DNA of 14,777 nucleotides from assembly GCA_018818465.1 (NCBI GenBank), contig JAHIRU010000001.1, positions 1-14,777 on the forward strand, in the 5' to 3' direction. The stretch's first letter is position 1. Every line of letters starts with the position of its first letter. Origin of the DNA: Nanobdellota archaeon (GTDB lineage: Archaea > Aenigmatarchaeota > Aenigmatarchaeia > QMZP01). The position numbers and the translations under genes were made by a program. Shown piece by piece: positions 5,372-12,518 of the stretch. Below the pieces are notes generated by a model. That model was not told the origin of the DNA. It saw nothing but the letters and a program-made list of their open reading frames with translations, and did not search any database.

Positions 5372-6667
5372 TCAACCCATATTCAAACCATTTAAGATAT
5401 CCACCAATTCTGTGAACTCTATTTCTTCACCCAGGCACATGGTTATTTTTCTTGTCATATTTTTATAATCCAACCAGTCAAACGGTTCTATTATACCATT
5501 AGATTTCATTTGTTTATTTATTTTAGATCCTGGATCTGGTGCAAATATATAAAACTGTGAAAAATCAGCGTCAACCCTCTTTGAAAAATCTATAGTTTTT
5601 TGGATAGTTTTTCTGGTTTCACCTGGCAAACCCAAAATATAACTTGCTGAAAACTCTAGGCCAATATCTTTAGCTAGCTCGGAAAAAGATAATATATTAT
5701 CAGTTGTTAGTTTTTTGTCTATGCTTTTTAGTATACCATCATCTCCAGACTCAGCTCCTATATAAACTCTCTTACAGCCACAATCTTGCATCATTTCCAG
5801 AATTTCTCTGTTCACAACATCCACCCTAGTGTTGCATCCCCAGGTTAAGTTCAATTTATCTAATATTCTACAAACCTCTTCTAGATAATTACGATCTAAC
5901 GTGAAAACATCATCATAAAACATGACTTTATCAGTGCCTAATAATCTCGTGTTGTATTCTATCTCGGAAAAAACTTTATCAGGGTTTTTTCTTCTAACCT
6001 CATCATGAGTTGTTGAACAAAAACCACATTCAAACGGACAGCCCCTGCTTATCATAGTTGCATAATAAGGTTCGTTTATGCCGTGACCAAGATTTCTGTG
6101 TTCGCTTGGCCTGTATGCCTGAAACGAGAATAAGCTGTAATCGATAAAAGGTAGGTCATTCAAATCATCTATTTTACCCTTGCCTTCATTTAACACTACG
6201 CCACCATTGCCCTTGTAGGATATTCCTTCTATTCTATCCAACGGCTTGCCATCCAAAATTTGTTTTGCTGTTTCTTCTCCTTCGCCAACCACTACGATAT
6301 CTACATACGGCATAGATGCAGTTTCTTCTGGTTCGCTTGTTGCGTGCGGTCCGCCTATCAGAGTTTTTATGCTACCGTCATAATTTTTTACATTCTCGAA
6401 TATTTTCAATACGTTGTTTACGTTTGCTGTTATTGATGTTGCGCCAACATAGCGAACACCATCAAGAAATTGATACACATCGTCATAAGAGAGGTTTTCT
6501 GCATTAAAGTCAACAACTTCTACGTCATAACCGCTGTCTTTTAACGAAGAGGCAATATAGCCCAGACCTAAAGGCAAGGACTTTGTGAATTTTCCATTCT
6601 TTGATATGCTTATATGCTCTGTAGCAGGAATGCCGTTCGGCGGGCTGATTAATAATATATCTGACAT
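5372..6667 (-). CDS. B12-binding-domain radical SAM protein (COG1032 type)
   Basis: The 431-residue protein has a cobalamin-binding-like Rossmann domain at about 1-150: PLGLGYIASSLKDSGYDVEVVD, the strand IGGPHAT, and a GEGEET turn. A radical SAM barrel follows. C210, C214 and C217 form the CxxxCxxC motif (RGCPFECGFCS) that holds the 4Fe-4S cluster cleaving S-adenosylmethionine. Further barrel motifs are MFYDDVFTLD, the RVYIGAESGDDG strand and the ILGLPGET strand. Such enzymes do methylations, cyclisations and other radical modifications; no member-specific feature lets me name the reaction. The domain lacks the DxHxxG cobalamin motif as far as I can see, so B12 may not be tightly bound. ATG at 6667 is chosen because a TATA box lies 26 bases upstream, making it leaderless; a TTG at 6676 is less likely. 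It is first in an operon with the Nudix gene. Confidence 0.93.
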   Translation of the reverse strand: MSDILLISPPNGIPATEHISISKNGKFTKSLPLGLGYIASSLKDSGYDVEVVDFNAENLSYDDVYQFLDGVRYVGATSITANVNNVLKIFENVKNYDGSIKTLIGGPHATSEPEETASMPYVDIVVVGEGEETAKQILDGKPLDRIEGISYKGNGGVVLNEGKGKIDDLNDLPFIDYSLFSFQAYRPSEHRNLGHGINEPYYATMISRGCPFECGFCSTTHDEVRRKNPDKVFSEIEYNTRLLGTDKVMFYDDVFTLDRNYLEEVCRILDKLNLTWGCNTRVDVVNREILEMMQDCGCKRVYIGAESGDDGILKSIDKKLTTDNILSFSELAKDIGLEFSASYILGLPGETRKTIQKTIDFSKRVDADFSQFYIFAPDPGSKINKQMKSNGIIEPFDWLDYKNMTRKITMCLGEEIEFTELVDILNGLNMG

Positions 6668-6687
6668 AATAAACAAAAAGAATCAGC

Positions 6688-6695
6688 ATTTAAAT
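6688..6695 (-). promoter_or_regulatory. TATA box for the leaderless radical SAM-Nudix operon
   Basis: ATTTAAAT is centred about 25-26 bases from the ATG at 6667 on the minus strand, so transcription should start at or beside the start codon. No Shine-Dalgarno is visible. Confidence 0.55.
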
Positions 6696-6702
6696 GATTT
6701 AC

Positions 6703-6719
6703 TGGTAAATTTTTTACCA
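6703..6719. repeat. Small inverted repeat upstream of the radical SAM promoter
   Basis: TGGTAAA (6703-6709) and TTTACCA (6713-6719) are perfect inverted copies separated by TTT. The pair sits just upstream of the TATA box, in the BRE-proximal region of the minus-strand promoter, where an activator or repressor could bind. It may also be chance in AT-rich DNA. Confidence 0.35.
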
Positions 6720-6978
6720 CGCTTAAAATATTTTTTAATAAGCACTTCAAATAGATATTTTTTTCAAAAATTGAACCAATATCAAGCAGAATCTTTTTAT
6801 ACCCCTTTAGTAACACTTATACGTATCATTGTCATTTTCAACTATTCACATACTGGCTAGCGCTCAATACTTGCATTTTTTGTGTAAGTAAGCTCAAATA
6901 GAAGCTCATGCACACTTTTCTTTAATCTTATTAATTGACCACAAAGGTCATGAAATAAATTTCATCGAATTCTAAATC
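6720..6978. other. Intergenic stretch between divergent operons
   Basis: No convincing gene is present; the only open frames are short, lack ribosome sites and resemble no family. It holds a T-rich segment with TTTTTATACC (6793-6802), which could act as a plus-strand TATA box. Near the lipoprotein gene there are two adjoining inverted repeats: TGACC/GGTCA (6936-6950, 5-base loop) and ATGAAAT/ATTTCAT (6950-6965, 2-base loop). TTGACC at 6935-6940 resembles a bacterial -35 box, but I find no good -10 box at 16-18 bases. This is where an archaeal-style region gives way to the lipoprotein block. Confidence 0.4.
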
Positions 6979-6986
6979 AAGGAGAT
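6979..6986 (+). promoter_or_regulatory. Ribosome binding site of the first lipoprotein gene
   Basis: AAGGAGAT lies 8 bases before the ATG at 6995. It is a strong, bacterial-looking Shine-Dalgarno and fixes the start. Confidence 0.8.
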
Positions 6987-6994
6987 CTAATACA

Positions 6995-9634
6995 ATGAAA
7001 TCACTAATTCTTACGATTATAGCATCCCTTATTATTATGATTGTGGGATGCGTTGGGGGAGGAAACCCTATCAATACAGGTATCACAAAAGATGTTAAGA
7101 TTATAGATCTTGATAATCTTCCAGTGATTGCATACGATAGCGTTAGTGCTATCGGAATGTTGGGTGCATACAGTTTGACACTTTCACCTGATGGTGATTT
7201 TGAATTGAATTCAATGAGAACATCGGCCTTAGGTGAGTCTTATGTTGTCTCAGGACGACATTTTTTCACCGGATATTGTAGAGATTGTTTGCGGGTAAAC
7301 AGTGTTAGTTTGGATGACAACGAAAATATAGTTCTTAATTTTGCAGTAAAACACCCATTTGAAAAAGGTAATCCAGCAGAACTGCCATCAGCAACGAATC
7401 GCCTCGACCTTGATGTTTTCGATCTAGCGTTAGTTATTGAGCCACTGGATTTAACCCCAATAACTTATACACAGATAAATGTTGATGTTTATACTGATAT
7501 TCTATACAACGCAGACGGATATACATTGGATCTAACCGGTGTTGTTGGGAAAGAGATTGCACTTCCATATAAAATTTGTTATCAAAATTCTGAAAACAAT
7601 CGTTTTGTAATGGGTACTAATTTTCAGAGCTTTGATGTCATCTTCAATAATAGATCTATTTTCACTTTTAATTTATATTTGACGATGGGATATGGTGTAA
7701 GTGCAGATTTTTGGGGAAGAACATATCCTGTGTATTTCGTCCCGGAATTTAACCGCAAAGCAGCGTGGAAAATCAATGTCACTTCATTATCACCGGATGA
7801 AACTTGGGAAGAGATGGATAAAAACACCAAACGCGATATAACAATCAATATATATGACTGGAATCATGGTACAGTTGTAGCAAACACTTATCCAGATATT
7901 AACAACACCGATCATATCAGTGCTTTAAGTGATATAATCTCCGTGACGGTCGAAGTTCCAGGCATGACCAATGAACTAATCACTGCTGAAACGGATGACA
8001 CAGAAACCAACGGCTGGGATGATCCACTTACATATACTGCTTCATTTGCGAATGAAAACGGAATCAGTAAAGGATTTTATACCGGGTTGGTCAAAGTAAC
8101 AGATTCCAGAATTCCTGGAGAATCGGTTATTGGTACCGAACCAGATATATTAATCGATGTACCCGATGGTAACAGAATCGGGTACGATATTCCTGAGTTC
8201 GCAACATATCAAACATTTTCTGTGTTAATAAAAGGAGAACATACTGGTTGGACTAGAACCTGGGGAGGTCTTGGAGATGATGCTGGAACCGATGTTATTG
8301 TTGATGAATTAGGAAATACATATGTCACGGGATATTTTAGTTCTCTCGTTGATTTCGACCCAGGTCCAGACGAAGAAAAACGCGCGTGCTTAGGTATGGC
8401 TCACGATGTATTTTTAAGTAAATTTGATTCAAAAGGAGTTTTTCTATGGGTTCAAACCTGGGGCGGACCCGGAGGAGACATGGTATATTCTGCAATTCTT
8501 TCAACGTCATCAGATAATATCTACATCACAGGTCATTTTGCTGGTACCGTAGACTTTGACCCAGGTCCTGGTGAAGATTGGTACACATCGAATGGTATAA
8601 TAGACGTGTTTTTATTGAAATTGGATTCTAATGGCGATTATCAATGGGCTAAAACTTGGGGAAACTCTTCAATCGGTACAGATGAGGGGAGAGGGGTAAC
8701 TATCGATAATTCAAACAATGTTTATATTACAGGCGATTTTTATGGTACTGTTGACTTCGATCCTGGTCCTGACGTAGTGCAATATACAGCTAGTAGTTCT
8801 GGAAAGAGTGATATTTTTCTAAGTAGTTTCGATTCTGATGGTAATTTCAGATGGGCTCGAGTATGGGGTGATGATAAAGCAGATCATGGTATGTCCGTTT
8901 CCACAGACAGGTCTGAGGAAATTTATGTTACAGGCTCATTTACTTCGTATAGTGTTGATTTTGACCCAGGTCCTGGTGAAGATATTCGTACAGGATGGGT
9001 ATTCATAAGCAAATTTGACACAAACGGTAATTTCATCTGGGCTCGAACTTGGGGAAACAATTCGAGTAGTGTTGGAGAAAATATAACATATTATGATGAA
9101 ACACTTTATGTCGTAGGCATGTTTAGTGGTACTAACGATTTTGACCCAAGTTCGAATGTTTTATTACTAACATCAATTGGATCAACTGATTCATATCTGA
9201 GTAAATTTGACACAAATGGTAATTTCATATGGGCTCTTAGTTGGGGCGGAGAACTTGCTGATTATGTATATAGGGTTGCTGTAGATGATTTAAGTAACAT
9301 TTATGTCACGGGTTTATTTCGATCAAACACAGTCGATTTCGACCCAGGTCCAGGTATTATAGAACGCGTGAACAACAGCGATTATGACATGAGTGATATG
9401 TTTTTAACAAAACTTGATTCTAATGGCGATTTCAAATGGGTTCGAGTATGGGGCGACGACGATGATGATTATAGCAATTCTGTTACTGTTGATAATTCAA
9501 ACAATGTTTATGTAACGGGGGGTTTCAAAAAAACAGTCGATTTCGACCCAGGTCCTGATGCTGATGAACACACATCTGTTTGGAAAAAAGACGCGTATGT
9601 AATCAAACTATTAGAAAATGGTCATTATTACTAA
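6995..9634 (+). CDS. Lipoprotein with C-terminal seven-repeat beta-propeller (SBBP-like), paralog A
   Basis: The 879 residues begin with a lipoprotein signal: SLILTIIASLIIMIVGC, with the lipobox cysteine at C19 followed by VGGGNP. An N-terminal domain (about 25-400) has C95-R-D-C98, then KHPF and a DLDVFD strand; its family is not one I can name. EFATYQ leads into the C-terminal domain, about 415-879. That domain has seven repeats of about 65 residues built on TWGG, GNxYVTG, VDFDPGP, and FLxKFDSNGxFxWxxxWG. Seven repeats suggest a closed seven-bladed propeller like the SBBP repeats of bacterial surface proteins. Repeat five is degenerate (NDFDPSSN). The D-F-D-P-G loop may bind calcium; no catalytic set is visible. 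Only about eight N-glycosylation sequons occur. It is followed after 49 bases by its paralog. Predicted membrane-anchored, outward-facing recognition or scaffold protein. Confidence 0.88.
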   Translation: MKSLILTIIASLIIMIVGCVGGGNPINTGITKDVKIIDLDNLPVIAYDSVSAIGMLGAYSLTLSPDGDFELNSMRTSALGESYVVSGRHFFTGYCRDCLRVNSVSLDDNENIVLNFAVKHPFEKGNPAELPSATNRLDLDVFDLALVIEPLDLTPITYTQINVDVYTDILYNADGYTLDLTGVVGKEIALPYKICYQNSENNRFVMGTNFQSFDVIFNNRSIFTFNLYLTMGYGVSADFWGRTYPVYFVPEFNRKAAWKINVTSLSPDETWEEMDKNTKRDITINIYDWNHGTVVANTYPDINNTDHISALSDIISVTVEVPGMTNELITAETDDTETNGWDDPLTYTASFANENGISKGFYTGLVKVTDSRIPGESVIGTEPDILIDVPDGNRIGYDIPEFATYQTFSVLIKGEHTGWTRTWGGLGDDAGTDVIVDELGNTYVTGYFSSLVDFDPGPDEEKRACLGMAHDVFLSKFDSKGVFLWVQTWGGPGGDMVYSAILSTSSDNIYITGHFAGTVDFDPGPGEDWYTSNGIIDVFLLKLDSNGDYQWAKTWGNSSIGTDEGRGVTIDNSNNVYITGDFYGTVDFDPGPDVVQYTASSSGKSDIFLSSFDSDGNFRWARVWGDDKADHGMSVSTDRSEEIYVTGSFTSYSVDFDPGPGEDIRTGWVFISKFDTNGNFIWARTWGNNSSSVGENITYYDETLYVVGMFSGTNDFDPSSNVLLLTSIGSTDSYLSKFDTNGNFIWALSWGGELADYVYRVAVDDLSNIYVTGLFRSNTVDFDPGPGIIERVNNSDYDMSDMFLTKLDSNGDFKWVRVWGDDDDDYSNSVTVDNSNNVYVTGGFKKTVDFDPGPDADEHTSVWKKDAYVIKLLENGHYY

Positions 9635-9670
9635 CATCAGTAACAATATTTTTTGATAAAAAACTCAACA

Positions 9671-9678
9671 AGAGGTGA
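9671..9678 (+). promoter_or_regulatory. Ribosome binding site of the second lipoprotein gene
   Basis: AGAGGTGA ends 5 bases before the ATG at 9684. The in-frame GTG at 9675 falls inside this site, so the ATG, which also gives a proper signal peptide, is the better start. Confidence 0.8.
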
Positions 9679-9683
9679 ATGAA

Positions 9684-12392
9684 ATGAGAAACAAACATTT
9701 GTTTCTATTGATTGTGATGATTTTTACAATCTCGATTCTTGGATGTTCCAATACAAACCCAGTAACTTCATCAGGTACTTCTGATGAAGAATTAACTCTT
9801 CCTATGATTATTACTGATTATCTGGCAGATGGAAGTATATCAGCGGGGATGGGTACTCTTGGTTTGTTCCAGCTTAGTCTCGATAAATCATCAGCTGAAC
9901 TTACCAGTTTGCGGAAGAACTCATTAACAGATGTACTCGAGGTTGTGGATATCACGAATTTCCTTCAATTAGCACCCTGCACCGATTGTGCAAAAATAAA
10001 ATCAGTTTCTATTGATACTGATGTAAATGTTGTCGTATCAATCGGGATAAAACATCCGTTTGATGTTGGAGATATTCTCAAACCAATAACAGGACGCAAT
10101 CGTGCTGATCTACATGTGTTTAATGTTGAGGGGATCGTGGTTTCAGATGCAACTGCATCAAATTTTCCACTGATAGGGGAATTAACAGCTGGATTCAGTT
10201 TAATCAACGCTGATGGATATACTGGTTATCTTGATGACTCGTTCGATAGTATTTTCCCAACTGATGCAACAATTCATCCATATGTTCTTCACTTTGACGA
10301 TTACTCACAGGGTAATTTCAATCTTACAAATCCAATGGGATTTGAAAGCGTAATAAATCCACCACCATCAGGAAATCTGGTTATGGCGATGGGATGTGAT
10401 TACAACTATCAGGACTATGTGTTTAACATCCCATCTGATCAGATGGACTTTATCTTCGCTATTAGATGTACATATGCTGTGAGTGCTGCAACGAAATCAC
10501 AACGATTCGATCCGGAATATCGTATTCCGCAACACATCAAAAAAGCTGCAAGCGAGGTTTCAGTTGTGTTGATTTCTAATGATCTTAAGAGTGGAGATAC
10601 ATCATCAAGTGCGCAAATAGAGATTCATGCAGTTGATATGAACCACGGCATTGCGGTTGGAGAAGCTCTTAATGAAATGCATGCAGATTCATCGGTATCG
10701 CAGATTCTCATTGATGTTCCAGGCGTGATAAACACTCCAATTACCATCGATGGGAATAATCCAGTTTCAGGAACTGGACATGATCCATCTGATCCACTTG
10801 TTTATAGTGGTACAATTGTTAATGTCGCTGGTGCTTCACGTGGTATATATCCCGGTCTTGTCAAGGTAGCTGATAGCTATCCTCCTGGTTTGAATGAACT
10901 CCCATTACTCAATGGTATGGATGGAATCGAACGGGTTGATCCTACTCTAAGTCCTCTCACAGGTCTTTTTACAATGCCTGAGTTTGCGACATATCAGATT
11001 TTCAAAATAGGTATCGAACCTGGTTGGTCAAACAATTGGGGTGGGGAACTGGAAGATTATGGTCGTGGTATCGCTATGGACGGATCAGGTAACGCCTATG
11101 TGACAGGTGAATTCCGACAGAGTGTTGACTTCGACCCAGGAGCAGGCGAGACTTGGGGTACATCAAACGGCTCTAGCGATATCTTCTTGAGCAAATTCAA
11201 TTCCTCAGGATCTTTTCTCTGGGCAATAACATGGGGCGGAAATCTAGAAGACACGGGTTATGGTGTAACCGTAGACGGATCAGATAATGCTTACGTTACA
11301 GGCTATTTCAAAGGAACTGTTGATTTTGATCCAGGAACAGGTGAGGTTTGGCATACATCAAACGGTGCTGAAGATATTTTCCTAAGCAAATTCAATCCTT
11401 CAGGTAATCTTCTTTGGGCAATAACTTGGGGTGGTAATTCAGAAGATATTGGTTATAATGCTACCATAGACTCATTAGACAACGCTTACATTACAGGTTA
11501 TTTCAAAGGAATTGTTGATTTCAACCCAGGCGCAGGATTAAATAATCACACCTCAAACGGCGCTGAAGATATTTTCCTGAGCAAATTTAATTCCTCGGGA
11601 TCTTTCCTCTGGACAATAACTTGGGGTGGTGTTTCAGAAGATATCGGCTATGGTGTCATCATGGATCCATCAGGAGATGTGCTTGTCACAGGTTCCTTCT
11701 CTGATACTGTTGACTTCGATCCAGGCGCAGGATTAAATAATCACACCTCAAACGGTCTTGAGGATATCTTTTTAAGTAAAATCCATTCTTCAGGCATATT
11801 TGATTGGGCAAACACTTGGGGTGGATCATTATCGGATGTTGGTTATGGTTCTGCTGCGCACGGATCAGGGAATATTTATGTCACAGGCTTCTTCTCTGAT
11901 ACTGTTGACTTCGATCCAGGCGCAGGATTAAATAATCACACCTCGAATGGTGAAACCGATGTATTTATAAGCAAATTCTCCAGTTCAGGTGGACTCAGTT
12001 GGATAAATGTTTGGGGCGGTAGTTCATATGATCAGGGCCGAAGCATTACTGTTCATGGAGCAGGAAATGCCTATGTAACAGGCCACTTCTCTGAAACTGT
12101 TGATTTTGATCCGAAATCAGGCATAGATAATCACATCTCAAACGGTGTCAAAGAGGTTTTCCTAAGTAAAATCCATTCTTCAGGATCTTTCCTCTGGGCA
12201 AAAACATGGGGCGGACTCTTTGAGGACGAGGGTTTAAGTGTTGCTGCTGCGGATGTAACAGGTAATGTTTATGTAACAGGTTACTTCTCTGGAATCGTTG
12301 ACTTTGATCCAGGACCAGATGAATCCTGGGGAACATCAAATGGTGAAACTGATATCTTTCTGAGTAGATTTTTACCAGATGGTAGTTGGTAA
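9684..12392 (+). CDS. Lipoprotein with C-terminal seven-repeat beta-propeller (SBBP-like), paralog B
   Basis: The 902 residues have the same plan as the upstream gene and are its tandem paralog. A lipoprotein signal ends IFTISILGC with C21 as the lipid-bearing cysteine. The N-terminal domain (about 25-440) repeats the paralog landmarks: C99-T-D-C102, KHPF, RNRADLHVF, an IDVPG strand, and EFATYQIF. The propeller covers about 445-902 with seven repeats of 65 residues carrying WGG, GNAYVTG, VDFDPG(A), SNG, DIFLSKF and SGSFLW. Repeat three has DFNPG and repeat six DFDPKSG. The middle repeats are almost identical at the DNA level, so blades have duplicated recently. It is the last gene before a strong intrinsic terminator. 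I infer an anchored surface protein; ligand unknown. Alternative view: the repeats could form an open array, but seven in each paralog argues for a closed ring. Confidence 0.88.
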   Translation: MRNKHLFLLIVMIFTISILGCSNTNPVTSSGTSDEELTLPMIITDYLADGSISAGMGTLGLFQLSLDKSSAELTSLRKNSLTDVLEVVDITNFLQLAPCTDCAKIKSVSIDTDVNVVVSIGIKHPFDVGDILKPITGRNRADLHVFNVEGIVVSDATASNFPLIGELTAGFSLINADGYTGYLDDSFDSIFPTDATIHPYVLHFDDYSQGNFNLTNPMGFESVINPPPSGNLVMAMGCDYNYQDYVFNIPSDQMDFIFAIRCTYAVSAATKSQRFDPEYRIPQHIKKAASEVSVVLISNDLKSGDTSSSAQIEIHAVDMNHGIAVGEALNEMHADSSVSQILIDVPGVINTPITIDGNNPVSGTGHDPSDPLVYSGTIVNVAGASRGIYPGLVKVADSYPPGLNELPLLNGMDGIERVDPTLSPLTGLFTMPEFATYQIFKIGIEPGWSNNWGGELEDYGRGIAMDGSGNAYVTGEFRQSVDFDPGAGETWGTSNGSSDIFLSKFNSSGSFLWAITWGGNLEDTGYGVTVDGSDNAYVTGYFKGTVDFDPGTGEVWHTSNGAEDIFLSKFNPSGNLLWAITWGGNSEDIGYNATIDSLDNAYITGYFKGIVDFNPGAGLNNHTSNGAEDIFLSKFNSSGSFLWTITWGGVSEDIGYGVIMDPSGDVLVTGSFSDTVDFDPGAGLNNHTSNGLEDIFLSKIHSSGIFDWANTWGGSLSDVGYGSAAHGSGNIYVTGFFSDTVDFDPGAGLNNHTSNGETDVFISKFSSSGGLSWINVWGGSSYDQGRSITVHGAGNAYVTGHFSETVDFDPKSGIDNHISNGVKEVFLSKIHSSGSFLWAKTWGGLFEDEGLSVAAADVTGNVYVTGYFSGIVDFDPGPDESWGTSNGETDIFLSRFLPDGSW
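11501..11945 (+). repeat. Recently duplicated propeller blades with an exact 195-bp period
   Basis: The string GGATTAAATAATCACACCTC occurs at 11535, 11730 and 11925, exactly 195 bases (65 codons) apart. The last two copies belong to a 54-base run that is identical at 11696-11749 and 11891-11944. Silent sites are also identical there, so this is recent duplication or gene conversion rather than selection on protein alone. Confidence 0.85.
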
Positions 12393-12426
12393 ATTGTAAA
12401 TTTTATCAACACCTTCCAATAACCAC

Positions 12427-12454
12427 AAAACTCCGGCTAAAGTCGGGGTTTTTT
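12427..12454 (+). terminator. Intrinsic (rho-independent type) terminator of the lipoprotein operon
   Basis: Left arm AAAACTCCGGC (12427-12437), loop TAAA, and right arm GTCGGGGTTTT (12442-12452) pair along 11 positions with two G-T wobbles, and run into six T (12449-12454). It begins 34 bases after the lipoprotein stop. This is the classical bacterial layout; archaea mostly end transcripts at T-runs without a GC hairpin. Confidence 0.85.
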
Positions 12455-12489
12455 ATTTATTAGTGTCATTTAAAGGGGATACAAATTAA

Positions 12490-12498
12490 TTATTATAA
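12490..12498 (+). promoter_or_regulatory. TATA box for the leaderless beta-helix/propeller gene
   Basis: TTATTATAA is centred 25 bases before the ATG at 12519, and no Shine-Dalgarno is present, so a leaderless message is likely. TTTAAAGG at 12469-12476 is a second candidate and would give a leader of about 20 nt. Confidence 0.5.
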
Positions 12499-12518
12499 CA
12501 ATTAACCAATAATAATAC

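Noticed and set aside
6585..6860. 91-residue plus-strand frame across the radical SAM start and the following gap
   Set aside because: Its first part is antisense to the radical SAM gene, its tail is low-complexity AT-rich sequence, and there is no ribosome site.
6677..6994. tRNA, insertion-sequence end or attachment site at the archaeal/lipoprotein boundary
   Set aside because: I see no cloverleaf, no transposase remnant and no terminal inverted repeat matching a partner near 12400-12520.
8240..12390. CRISPR-like array in the repeated DNA of the lipoprotein genes
   Set aside because: The repeats are in frame, 65 codons long, diverged, and encode propeller blades; there are no short identical repeats with unique spacers.
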